This document shows positions 55,015 to 64,000 of a stretch of 64,000 nt of DNA, one piece after another. This DNA is from Ichthyophis bannanicus. Taxonomy: Eukaryota > Chordata > Amphibia > Gymnophiona > Ichthyophiidae. Below the pieces are notes generated by a model. The model did not search any database. It was not told the origin of the DNA and was given only the letters and a program-made list of their open reading frames with translations. Positions within the stretch are counted from its first letter, which is position 1; every line of letters starts with the position of its first letter. The stretch is taken from assembly GCA_033557465.1 (NCBI GenBank), contig CM066033.1:592502438-592566437 (forward strand), given 5' to 3'. A program made the translations under genes and the position numbers.

Positions 55015-55472
55015 CCAATTATGGGACAAGGGTTGCGGGACTGCATGTCCCAGCAGGACGTGCAATCCCACAAGCCATCCGGGCCTGATTCCCCCTCCGG
55101 TTCTCCCCATATGTCCTGAAAGGTGGAATAAGCAGCAAAAACCTGGCAATCAGGCCCAGGGATCCCCTCCCCCTCGTACCAGGGCTAGGTGTGGAGGTGT
55201 CCCTGCTGGCTGATCCAGGTTATGGCAGGCCAGCCTTGGGTTGGGTGGTGGGAAAAAGGAGGGCCGTGAACACGGGAGTTGGGGGCACCTGTTGGAAGGA
55301 TGTCCCCACAGGCGGCAGGGGCATGCTGGACCATCCTCGGGCCTGATTCTGGTTACCACAGGAACGTTTTGTTCCTGCAGTCCAGAATATGGTCCAAATG
55401 GGCCCATCTTGTTTGGGGCTGCCCAGATGGCCCAGACGTGCCCCAACCGGAATTGGGCTCCACGTCAAATGC
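55015..55472. mobile_element. MITE with GGGCCCAATT ends
   Basis: The left end GGGCCCAATTATGGG and the right end CCGGAATTGGGCTCC are inverted. Length about 460 bp, GC-rich interior, no transposase. The termini resemble those of the 24,970 and 56,158 elements, so they may form one superfamily. Confidence 0.6.
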
Positions 55473-56085
55473 TTGTTTAACGCCTTTCTGCAACCACTGG
55501 GAGCCCTGATTAGGGATTTGGGGCTGATAAGTTCTAATTGTTCTGACAATATCCAAATCATTTTTCTTTGCCAGACTACTGTTACTGTTACTTGTAATAA
55601 GATGCAAAGTTTTCTTTCAGGAGTTAGCAAATGGATGTTAGCAGGTTGATTAAACTTAATTGTGAAAAAACAGAATCATTATGGGTGGGGGAATCAACTC
55701 ACTAGTAGACCTTTGTTTTTCTGTGGATAACATCAAATTGGCCATAGGAGTATGACAAAGACTTTGGTGCCTTATAAATCCTTTACTTACTGCAAAGGAT
55801 CAAGTTGCTAGTGTGACCCCAAGAACTTTACTTAGACTTCGGTTGGTTTGGCAAATGCAAACTATTTTGCAGTCTGTGTTGTAGCAGTCTGACTGTATTA
55901 CAAGCTGTGATAATGTCACATGTGGACTACTGTAACTAGGTATATCTTGGGCTAACCTTCTCATCCATGTCAAAATACTGCTGCTAGGGTTGCATTGAAA
56001 CATAAAAGCTAGAACAAAGTTACACCATTGATAGTAGAGTTGCCTTGGTTACTTATAAGATTGTGAACAGCGTTTAAGATTCTTT
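55473..56085. other. No recognisable gene
   Basis: Moderate-AT sequence. Short similarities to LINE-like coding are too weak to call. Confidence 0.35.
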
Positions 56086-57085
56086 GGGCTCAATATTCAG
56101 AAGCCATGGAGGTTATCTGGATAGTACCACTGAATGTCTCCATAGACCACTTCAACACTATGGATGTCATCCAATGGGACATCCATCCCCGCTATTCGTG
56201 GCCTTTCCCGGTCATGTCTTTCTTCCCCGCTTGTTGTATAGGGAAGGTAGATGGAGGCGGGAAAGGGGAGGATTGGAGGCGATACGGCGGGCAGTCGCCA
56301 GCCCAGGATGTACAGGGTCGATTCTAATGTTGGCCCTGTACGTCCAGGGCCGGTGACTTGAACGGGGAAGTTATTCCACCTGCAGCGGGATCGGAGGGCC
56401 CGGGGCTAGGAAGGGGCGGCAAGGGGCAGAGGGCATTCCCCGCAGCCGAACCCTGGCCCTGGGAGGCCAGATCGGGAGTCAGGCTGTGGGGAAAGTAATT
56501 TGCAGGCTGGCAACCAGGGATCGCGGCTTTTAAATGGAGCCACAGTGCCATGGCAACTGGACACCATGGCGCCGTGGCTCCATTTAAAATCCCTGACTGA
56601 GTTAGTTGGGGAAGGCCTGTATGTGCAGGCTGGATGGAATCGGGGTCCGGGCCTGCATGTACAGGCCTGTTCGCGATTCTGATACCGCAGGTCTAGATGT
56701 GCCCTGCGGGATCAAAATCGTGATGCTCTCTGTGCGTCCAGTTCTGACCAGGCGCATAGAGGGCCTGCACTCACACTATGGAATCGGGCTCTATCTGGAT
56801 AGAGCTGGGGAGTCTGGGTAACACTGACTTCTATCTGGATAATTACCACCGTTATCTGGATAGTGAAAACATTTGGCCACTATCTGGATGACTTAGGACA
56901 GCAAAAGAGCTGCCCTAATTGGCTATCCAGACAGCTTATCCAGATAGCAGCTCAGAATTGCCACTATCTGGATAATGGTGATTTTTATCCAGATAGTTGC
57001 AGCAGAATCTGGATACTGATGCTGAATATGCGGAGGATATGTAAATACTGAAGCTAACTGCTCCGGTGCTCCAAATATTGGCCCC
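56086..57085. mobile_element. TATCTGGATAG-rich MITE carrying a copy of the 680-bp MITE
   Basis: The outer ends are GGGCTCAATATTCAG (56,090) and AAATATTGGCCCC (57,070). The 11-mer TATCTGGATAG or its variants occurs about ten times in both orientations (for example 56,113, 56,789, 56,830, 56,851, 56,936, 56,961, 56,985). Between the first and second occurrences lies 56,158-56,795, a diverged copy of the MITE at 24,970-25,648, including the same TTTTAAATGGAGCCACAGTG palindrome at 56,525-56,588. Confidence 0.65.
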
Positions 57086-57124
57086 TTTGGTTTGTATTTA
57101 GAGCATGGAATGATTATGCTCTAG

Positions 57125-57428
57125 CAGGCCCGTACCTAGCCCTGTGCGAGTGGTGCGGCCGCACAGGGCGCAAAGGTTTAAGGGGCGCATTTTAGCTGTC
57201 TTCTTTTGCCTGCCGCTGCCACTTTTTCTTCTCTCAGCGGCAGCAGGCAATGGCGGGACAGCTAAAATGCGCCCCTTAAACCTTCTCGCCATCATGCTAA
57301 GCAGATCTTTCCCTCCCTGCGACTTGCACATCAGGCGCGCCTCTTCTCTCCCGCCGCGGGGGGGGGGGAGGGGCATGCACCCGATGTGCAAATCGCACAG
57401 GGCGTGATCTTCCCTCGGTACGGCCCTG
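57125..57428. mobile_element. hAT-type MITE, 304 bp, perfect 8-bp duplication
   Basis: Exact direct repeats TGCTCTAG flank it (57,117-57,124 and 57,429-57,436). The terminal inverted repeats are CAGGCCCGTACCTAG and CAGGGCCGTACCGAG. A second internal palindrome pairs AAGGTTTAAGGGGCGCATTT with AAATGCGCCCCTTAAACCTT. 8-bp duplications and CAG ends are standard for hAT transposons. Non-autonomous. Confidence 0.88.
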
Positions 57429-57979
57429 TGCTCTAGTGTACACAGATCACTCAACTCGAGCAATATACTCCTCAGTGGATCCTCCTATCTAACCAGGAGG
57501 TTTGTCTTTCAGTTCTATCAGTTAAGAAGATTAAACTATCTGACTCAAGAAAGGTCTTTTCCAGGAAAAGTGCCAACTTTCTGGAATAAGCTCTCTTAGA
57601 AGCTAAGAGCAGAGTTGAATTATATGAAGTTTTGCAAGCAGTTATAAGACTTGGTTCTCTGAATCGTTAGTGACAAGTTGAATTATTCATTATTGGAATC
57701 TTTTGTTTACTTACCTCCTCTGTTTTGTGTTAATTTGATATTTGTACAGACTGAAGTTATTTATTATTTTAATTCTTGTCTTTATTATGTGTTAATTTGA
57801 TATTTGTAATTATTAATTTACATATTGTAAGAATATTAATTGTATTCTGATTATTTTATTTTGTTGGCATAGTTTTTGTGATGGTGATTTAGACAGCTCC
57901 ATACCTGCCTTGAACTTGGTTGTCTATGTAGAAGTGGAATATAAGTGCCATTTTAAATTAATTTGTTTTTATTTAAGTG

Positions 57980-58062
57980 ACACCTTTTCATTGGTAGCTC
58001 AAGGCAACTTACATTGAGGTGCAGTAGGTATTTCCCTGTCCCCAGAGCGCTTACAGTCTAAG
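57980..58062 (-). mobile_element. SINE 3' tail, minus strand
   Basis: As reverse complement: CTTAGACTGTAAGCGCTCTG, GGGACAGGGAAATACCTACT, then TGTAAGTTGCCTTGAGCTAC. This is the 3' end that follows the CORE block in the copy at 60,835. Confidence 0.6.
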
Positions 58063-58129
58063 GGACCTATTTGCTAGTAGCATTTATGTGCTATTTTACA
58101 ATGAATATGCCTGGAATAAATCTGCATAT

Positions 58130-58220
58130 ATTAAGTCTCCAGCATATGAAATTTATCGCATACATATTCATTGTGCTTATCCTAAAAATGGACAGACTGT
58201 GGGATCACCAGAGCTGGCTT
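58130..58220. mobile_element. Palindromic MITE, copy c (partial)
   Basis: ATACATATTCATTGTGCTTATCC and GTGGGATCACCAG match one arm of the 46,716 family. The left arm is largely lost. Confidence 0.5.
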
Positions 58221-58261
58221 GGAAAATCCAGATTTAGATGATCAGCATCATAAAGAAACAC

Positions 58262-58696
58262 CCTCTGAAATATAAACAAAACACAAGGGCGCTATGGTGT
58301 ACGTAATGTGCCGATGATGCTCAAACCATAGTGCGTTCGGTGTAACACTACGGTGTTAACTGTCAGGGGTGTGGAAAGCATGTTCTCGACAGTTAATACT
58401 GTGTATCCTGCCCTAGCATGGCATGAAAATAGCACGGGTGCGCTTCCTCCACATATTGCGGTGGCGGTAAGTGCATTCGCATTAATTGCTCACCTTGCAG
58501 CTAGGATGGGTGTGCAGACTGCAAGCCGCTCACCCAGCCCATTCTTCACCCCTAACCCACCCACTTAAAGCGCCGTGGACAGTTCTTGCTGAAATCCAGA
58601 CATGCTGTCATGGCCCTGTGCTGTTAACGCGTGTCACAGTGTGTCTTTAATGCTGCCAGAACTTGCGCTAACAGCTAACTAGTAAAAGGGCCCCAT
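58262..58696. mobile_element. Probable MITE ending in AAAAGGGCCCC
   Basis: GC-richer block with CGC-containing hairpins (TGTTAACGCG, TGCGCTAACAGC) and the right end ACTAGTAAAAGGGCCCC. The left terminus is not clearly identified. No gene. Confidence 0.4.
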
Positions 58697-58935
58697 ACTG
58701 TTGTCCTAGAGATACCTTATTTGGAGATAATGTTACAAAAGTCATGTTTCAATTTACATGCATTAATGGCCTCTTATAAAACAGTGGCTGGTGTAAAAGT
58801 ACACATGTTGGCAGGAAGGTGTGTACTTTGCCAGAAGGTGTATCGAGGGAGGGGGGGGGGAGGGGGTGCAGCTTGTTAAGATCAGCAAAGGATACAACAA
58901 TATAAATGTGGTTAGTTATGTCTACTTTGGGACAC

Positions 58936-58960
58936 ATATATATATATATATATATATACA
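58936..58960. repeat. (TA)n microsatellite
   Basis: About 11 TA dinucleotides followed by ACACACAC, 60 bp upstream of the EDARADD-like exon. Confidence 0.9.
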
Positions 58961-59020
58961 CACACTGTATTTATGATTTCATGAAAAGTAAACTGACATA
59001 AATGCATTTCTTCACAGCAG

Positions 59021-59079
59021 ATTATGCAGTGAAGGAACCGGTGGAAGACACAGATCCTAGCAGTTTGCCTTTACAAATG
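59021..59079 (+). CDS. EDARADD: Internal coding exon of EDARADD (EDAR-associated death-domain adaptor)
   Basis: An intron-like acceptor (TTTCTTCACAGCAG, preceded by a possible branch point ACTGACATAA) is followed by 59 bp with one open frame reading YAVKEPVEDTDPSSLPLQM after a split first codon (G/AT, Asp). It ends in ATG at a GTTTGT donor (phase 0). From memory, mammalian EDARADD has MVKEPVEDTDPSTL, so 10 successive residues agree, with near-identity beyond. Two adjacent acceptors (CAGCAG) are possible, giving a start at 59,018 or 59,021; the second fits a codon split shared with alternative first exons. EDARADD links the ectodysplasin receptor EDAR to TRAF/NF-kB signalling in skin-appendage development; its death domain lies in later exons, outside this window. 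No other exon was found here. Confidence 0.72.
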
Positions 59080-60480
59080 GTTTGTTTATTTCAAATTACT
59101 TTTTTTCTTTCAATGTTGCATATGCTTATTTTAAGAATAATTGTCTGTATGACTACTGTATAGGTGATGTTGATTTATGTTACATATTTCTTTAAATGGT
59201 ATATATTTTCAGTATTTTTTCTTCAGCATCATTATACTAATTGATTTACTGTATACGTAATTGGTTCCCTTGATAAAAAGATTTCCTGATCTCTAAAGAG
59301 CAAACAGAGAAAAGAATTATTGCATTTTCCTTTCCCTTCGCCAAATTGAAGATGCAACTCACATACTTTGGATTGAGATCAGATCATTCCAGGCAACACA
59401 TTCAGAATATTTACATGCTGGTGTCAGCTCAGTGAAAGGCATAAACCAACGGCATCTGACCCTTACAGTATTTCAGACCTTAAGAGTGATCTCCTGAATC
59501 AAAATGGGAAATGCGTCCATGCTCAATGAAGTAATGTACAAATGACTAGCATGAACAGAATTAACTCTCTTCTTTTTCATAACTTGCTGAAAAAGAAGAT
59601 AAAACAAATAACGTAAAACATCAAACTAATGGAAAATATAGCTGCTTACTGGATAAAAGTCGAAGGTAATAAAAGCAAATCCATGCATTGTTTCTCATCT
59701 TCCCATGATTCTTCTCAAAGAACATTTACCTAAGTAAATAAGTATTAGCCCAGGCAAAGTGCCTTCACTGAGAACTGTGCCCATTAAAGATATACACAAC
59801 TTTCACAATGTGTGTGCTTTTAGCCAGCCTCAAAAGCGGCATTGCAGGAGCTGTGTTTAGGTCAGGGCAGAAAAGCAGTGCACATAGATGTCCTTTTCAA
59901 AACTATGAGCTGTTTTACCCCTGGTTAGCTGCCCCTAGAAATCGCATATGCAGATGTGAGTGCACACTTAGCTTGTAAGCCGTTTTCAAAGGGAAATTGC
60001 TTGAGTAGTTCTCTTTTGAAAATTACACACAGACTCTGCACAGGTTCAAGTCTGAGGGTAGTACTGTATCTTGCAACGTCGTGGGTTATTGAAAATTCCC
60101 CCTGCCCCCTAAAAAGCATCTGAAAAGCTTTTTTTTTATTTGGGAAACGTGTTAGAAACAATTCATAGGCATGTGAGAAGTGTACTAGCAACATAAGATA
60201 AACATAGGAGAGAAACATGCAAACCTCATGCCCAATTTCACATGAGAGAGTGTCAGTAGGACTAAGGTATTGGCTACCTCGATCAGAGTATTAGGAGACC
60301 ACATATTTCAGGATCAGAAGTAAGGTTCATTCTCCTTGGTGTTTGGTGCCTTTATATGCTCTGTTTTCCAGTCCTCTTCAGAGGTCAGATTTTCCAACAA
60401 AATTTCAGGAATGGAGGGGAAAAAGGAACACTCAATTTCCCAGGTCCATACTTTGCACACCTACAATTAGTTTCATGGAC
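59080..60480 (+). other. Probable EDARADD intron, apparently single-copy
   Basis: After the exon the sequence lacks transposon ends or motif-bearing frames for about 1.4 kb, the longest such stretch near the gene. This fits intronic DNA flanking an exon. No further exon, such as one encoding the death domain, is visible. Confidence 0.5.
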
Positions 60481-60489
60481 AGCACTATC

Positions 60490-60705
60490 TATTTGAAGGG
60501 ATAAATTATTCCACCCCCTCATGATTTTGTAAATCTCTATCATATACCCTCTCAGTTATTTCTTTTCTACGTTGAAGAGCCCTAACATGTTTAGCCTTTC
60601 TTCATTTACTATTTTGGTTACCTTCTCTAAACCTTTTCTAGTTCCATCAGGACTACTCGTAGTACTCCAGGTGCGGTTGCAGCATGGATAGAGGCACCTT
60701 AGAAA
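60490..60705 (-). mobile_element. CR1 fragment, left of the second ORF1-only L1
   Basis: On the minus strand it encodes degraded CR1 C-terminal sequence (VPLSMLQPHLEYYE at the right edge, then the EERLN-MLGLFNVEK region). It continues at 63,530-63,605 once the inserted L1 derivative is removed. Confidence 0.8.
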
Positions 60706-60834
60706 TTCTCAGTTTTTTAAATTTATATTTATCAGTTTTATCCTTATTAATAGAAAAAAACAAACATTACAGAAAAAGAATTCACCAAGAAAAGTTCAAT
60801 TCCTTACAAAATAAATCTGAGGCATTAACCCTCC

Positions 60835-60960
60835 ATTGTCTCAGATAACAACCTGAGATTGTAAGCCCTCTGGGGACAGGAACATACCTACAGTAACTTC
60901 ACCTTGAACTGCAATTCCTTTTCTCTTTCCAATATCCCATAAGCCCACCATATATACTAT
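60835..60960 (+). mobile_element. SINE CORE end and 3' tail
   Basis: CATTAACCCTCCATTGTCTC followed by GAGATTGTAAGCCCTCTGGG, GACAGGAACATACCTAC and ACTTCACCTTGAACTGCAA. It shows that the CORE block and the GTAAGC tail belong to one SINE family. It lies within the 3' UTR of the L1 derivative. Confidence 0.65.
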
Positions 60961-61455
60961 AGATAGAGGGTCCAAGACACAATCACAGAAGAAAAATAAA
61001 TTGGGAAAAAAACAATGCAGGACTATGGCATAATTACTGAAAGTGAAATTTTGGTCCTGTCTTCAGTAGAAGGAGGACCAGAAGCAAGACCAGCAACTGA
61101 TAGCAACTCTGTAGCCTACTGATCAACAGACCAACTACTAAGGAAACCAGTTAGGCTTCGTGCAAAGCACATCTTGATCCGTGATATTTTATTAATATTT
61201 ACAAAGAAAGAAATAATAGGGGAAACCTATCTAATTGCAATCTCCTAGGCCTGAGAAGCAGGAACTGCCTCTGAGTAGCTTTGGAGGCATCTGGAAATAT
61301 CCTAGCATGACAATTCATACATAGGGAGTCCTCAGCTTCAATAATCATTTCCGATAAGGATCCAAGACAGCTATAAACAAAGTAGACACTAAGGGGCTTG
61401 TTTATAAAGCCGCGGTAGCGGTTTCCGATCGTTATCGGAGCCGTGGCCCCATTGA

Positions 61456-61516
61456 TTTCATATATATATTAAGAGCACTTTATATATATATATATATATA
61501 TTAAGTGCTCTTTAGA
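61456..61516. repeat. (TA)n hairpin
   Basis: TTAAGAGCACTT, about 12 TA units, then TTAAGTGCTCTTTA: inverted 11-bp arms around a TA run, able to form a cruciform. It lies at the edge of a MITE-like piece beginning GGGGCTTGTTTATAAAG (61,394). Confidence 0.85.
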
Positions 61517-61591
61517 TGGGACTGTAGTTATGGTAGAAAAGTGGTGAGTTAAGCCTTCTTTTAGATATAAGATATAAGAATTGGTCTTTAT

Positions 61592-62425
61592 TGTGCAGTT
61601 TATTTATTTATTTATTTAGCACATATTTGTATACCGCTACTTCCAGCGATCAGCAGCGGTTTGATTAAGGATACAGAGAAATTCAAATCATTGACAGAAT
61701 TTAAACACTACATTGTGATTAACAAGGTTATGTGATAGGTTTTAAAAACAAATCATGCGGGTTTCATTAAAGTATACAGCAGATTTTCAAAACAACTCGA
61801 GCGAGTTTCATTATTGTATACAACATAATTTCAAGATTAAGAGATTACAGTAAGTCTCCTTGGAGTGTGTAGAACAGGTTCAATTAAGGTATATAGGATT
61901 TTCAAAATTATAATAGGGTACAGTGGGGGGTGGGGCGGCTATAATTATACTTTTCTACAGTATATAGACATTTATATTTTACATATATTACATATATACA
62001 TTTTGCGCTGATTTATAATACGCTGTATCTCTTGGTGCGTACATTGTTGATTTATGGTACATTGTAGGCCTCTTGAAATAGGTGTGTCTTCAGATCTTTT
62101 CTGAAGCCCATCAGGTCCGTTATTGAGCGCAGTTCGGGCGGTAGTTGGTTCCAAAGTGATGGGGCAGTGAAGGAGTATGCTCTGTTGCTTGTGGCTACAT
62201 TAACTGATCTTATACTTATTGGTACTTGCAGGTTGTTTATGGTGGCGGTTCTCCTGTTTCTGTTAGCAGGTTGTAAGGTGATTAGGTTTGTGAGGAAGGT
62301 TGGTGCCAGATTGTGGATGGTTTTAAACGTCGTTATTAGGATTTTGTATTTTATACGGGCTACGATGGGGAGCCAATGTAGTTCAACCAGCACCGGGGTG
62401 ATATGTTCTGCCACACCTGTTTGAA
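61592..62425 (-). mobile_element. L2 LINE, 5'-truncated
   Basis: The left end has TTTATTTATTTATTTAGCAC, then GTATACCGCTACTTCCAGCG and ATCAGCAGCGGTTTG, the reverse complement of an L2 hairpin with stem CCGCTGCT/AGTAGCGG. An open minus-strand frame at 62,052-62,414 encodes the L2 C-terminus (EHITPVLVELHWLPIVARIK, NRAYSFTAPSLWNQLPPELR). It ends abruptly upstream, adjoining a 29-bp direct duplication (GTGATATGTTCTGCCACACC at 62,399 and 62,429). Confidence 0.85.
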
Positions 62426-62499
62426 AGTGATATGTTCTGCCACACCAGTTGAAAATTTTGGGCTGGGTTTTTTTTTTGTTTAGTGATAGGTTCCCCTGG

Positions 62500-62636
62500 T
62501 GTGGGTTTTGGTTCTTGGTGTTTACTTTTTGGATATGTCAGGTACTTGTGACTTGGATAGGCATTATTGGAAACAGGACACTGGGCTTGATGGACCTTTG
62601 GTCTGACCCAGTATGGCAATTCTTGTGTTAAAAACA
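62500..62636 (+). mobile_element. CR1 3'-UTR fragment, plus strand
   Basis: ATTGGAAACAGGACACTGGG, CTTGATGGACCTTTGGTCTG and ACCCAGTATGGCAATTCTTG, ending in TGTTA. This is the CR1 'A'-type 3' end with no coding sequence. Confidence 0.82.
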
Positions 62637-63529
62637 TCATATACTGGTATTTTCAAAACAGAAGTAGCATACCTCTTAAACATCTCAGATGCAGAGATAG
62701 GAGACACCTGAAAAATATTACACCTTCTAATAGAGTTCTCCAAAGTCTCTTTAACAAACAAAGTCCCTCACAAGCAAGTCTTTCTCTTGAGAGGTTGGCC
62801 TTATGTTCTAGAAGAGAGACTTGTTGATTATCCTGCAAGATGTCCTGATCCTAGAATCTAACCCTCTGAGCTGGTTCCACAAATTCCAAAGCAATGGCTT
62901 GAATCTGTCCTCAAAGGGAGCATTTCATCAGAGAAAGACCTTTGCTCAAAGTTTCAAAATTACATTGTTCCAGTCTCATAGCACAGATATAGATTAGGAG
63001 ACCTCTGATATCTCAGCCAAGGAGGCAAGCTTTCAAAACTTCTCATTATCCCTAAGTTCCAAAATCTTATTTCCATTAGTAAATGTAAGTCTGCTATCAA
63101 GCAAGCCGGTCTGCTCATCCCTGAAAGCTCGGCATTGCTTCTCCACCACACAGATACTCTCCTCATGGGAGATTACTGTTGCCTATTGACATCGTATAGC
63201 ACGTGACTTGATGGATCTTCGGCTCCTCTCCCTTGCAGCATCACAGAAGGAATTTGCTGCTCTGGGCTCATGCTCACATCAACCTCCAGAGACACCAGGG
63301 TGCTTCGCTCTGCCTCTTACACCTCCAAGGAAAACATGCACACCGGAGTAGACTCCATCATGCCCGGCCACCAGACAGAAGTGTTAACTGGCCCTCTGAC
63401 TGCCTGAGGCAGCTCAGATGAAGACCTCTGCTGTTTTATGCATATATTTCCTGCCCACCCACGTAAGCAGCAAGGAAGAGTTTTGCTCAACAGCATCCAT
63501 CTTGGATCAGCCGTTACCTTCTCAGTTTT

Positions 63530-63605
63530 ATTCTCTATACCTTTCCAAATAATTCCTCGCATTCTCTTTGCTTTTCTTAGCTGTTGCTGGTGCACACTAA
63601 CATAA
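63530..63605 (-). mobile_element. CR1 fragment, right of the second ORF1-only L1
   Basis: On the minus strand QQQLRKAKRMRGIIWKGIEN then KTEK, matching QCAAAVRKANRMLGIIRKGIENKTK of CR1 ORF2. The next part of the protein (PLSMLQPHLEY) is at 60,640-60,705, beyond the L1 insertion. Confidence 0.82.
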
Positions 63606-64000
63606 TAGTGCTCCCTTTTCTAGATCATTAATGGATGTCATTTCTCAGTCCCAGTCTACAGAAATAGTCATTTTCTGATGCTAAGCTTAATTTTATTTAA
63701 ACGCAGGATGAGATTCTCTTTACCATAAGGACTGGACTTAGATGCAAGCTTTCCTCAGACATGGGTTATATAACACACAGAAGTTCAATAGCAGTTCAGA
63801 GAATCTTCAGTTTTATTCTCGGGAAATTCACAACTGAAAACAGATAGTCGCACTTGAGCCAACTCCTGTTACAGCTTCAGTTTTCACGAGTCTCTGTATC
63901 TTGGTTCCGTGGCACAGTTTAGCAGCCTTCCGGTTACTGGGAAAAACTTCTTTCCGCTAGATGGTGTTTATTCAGGTGGGATACCGGTGTCCTTTAGAAT
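63606..64000. other. No recognisable feature at window end
   Basis: No supported gene, repeat terminus or exon; possibly intron. Confidence 0.35.

Larger units (their letters stand above)
61212..63200 (-). pseudogene. L1-group ORF1 protein remnant
   Basis: Minus strand. LENSIRRCNIFQVS and FKRYATSVLKIP (about 62,640-62,760) match the end of the coiled coil and the start of the RRM of L1 ORF1p. After the later insertions, IIEAEDSLCMNCHARIFPDA and KATQRQFLLLRPRRLQL (61,215-61,370) match the C-terminal domain (compare VFPDVSRNTQLRRR in the 8,118-9,350 copy), ending in a stop at 61,212. The N-terminal part has many stops. It is older than the first ORF1-only element. Confidence 0.72.
60717..63518 (-). 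mobile_element. Second ORF1-only L1 derivative, inserted in a CR1
   Basis: Flanked by the 11-bp direct repeat TTCTCAGTTTT (60,706-60,716 and 63,519-63,529). Minus strand: a 5' region from 63,518, ORF1 remnants from about 63,200 to 61,212, a 3' UTR of about 490 bp with a SINE tail in it, and an A-rich end (AAATATAAATTTAAAAAA). No endonuclease or RT motif lies between the ORF1 stop and the tail. It was later broken by an L2 (61,592-62,425), a CR1 tail (about 62,500-62,636) and a MITE with a TA hairpin (61,393-61,516). Confidence 0.75.

Noticed and set aside
61430..61520. Possible CRISPR-like or structured RNA at the TA hairpin
   Set aside because: A single TA microsatellite with short inverted flanks in a vertebrate repeat context; no repeat-spacer array.
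63220..63480. Candidate host exon after the TTGCAG acceptor-like site at about 63,233
   Set aside because: The downstream frame is not similar to EDARADD and the region falls in the 5' part of the ORF1-only L1 insertion.

Overview
This window is vertebrate nuclear DNA and is almost wall-to-wall transposable elements. The mix is CR1 and L2 LINEs, L1-group LINEs, DIRS tyrosine-recombinase retrotransposons, a Penelope-like fragment, a mariner, hAT-like MITEs and a CORE/MIR-like tRNA SINE. I infer an amphibian, possibly a caecilian. There are no bacterial-type operons, rRNA, tRNA genes or CRISPR arrays. The only host-gene piece I can support is a 59-bp coding exon at 59,021-59,079 whose product matches the N-terminal part of EDARADD, the EDAR death-domain adaptor. 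Most of the window is therefore probably intronic or 5' flanking DNA of that gene.

Region by region. 1-7,240: a CR1 split by a second, nearly full-length CR1, which itself carries a short third CR1 (all minus). 7,240-13,330: a MITE, then a CR1 fragment split by an L1-derived element that has ORF1, four 190-bp 5' monomers and a poly(A) tail but no ORF2, then an intact 2.8-kb DNA transposon coding for an uncharacterised 575-aa transposase-like protein. 13,325-18,800: two L2 LINEs in opposite orientation. 19,700-21,700: MITE, CR1 and SINE remnants. 21,699-31,443: a Russian doll, in which a mariner contains a decayed second copy of the same DNA transposon, which in turn contains a 680-bp MITE and a 4.3-kb L1 with one frameshift in ORF2. 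33,762-46,236: two DIRS elements facing each other, with TG-rich low-complexity DNA and a Penelope-like GIY-YIG fragment between them. 46,240-58,700: L2, CR1, SINE and MITE debris, including two hAT-type MITEs with 8-bp target duplications. 58,930-60,480: the EDARADD exon and apparently single-copy intron. 60,490-63,605: a CR1 fragment split by a second L1 derivative that also has ORF1 but no ORF2.

The most noteworthy signals are: (i) a DNA transposon family with an uncharacterised DDE-like protein, whose two diverged copies share TTA target duplications and CACWGG termini; (ii) two independent L1 insertions carrying ORF1 but no ORF2, resembling the half-L1 (HAL1) elements of mammals; (iii) covarying 3'-terminal hairpins in about ten L2-type insertions; (iv) precisely reconstructable nests. 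All boundaries were read by eye. Family names rest on recognised protein motifs and were not checked against a database.
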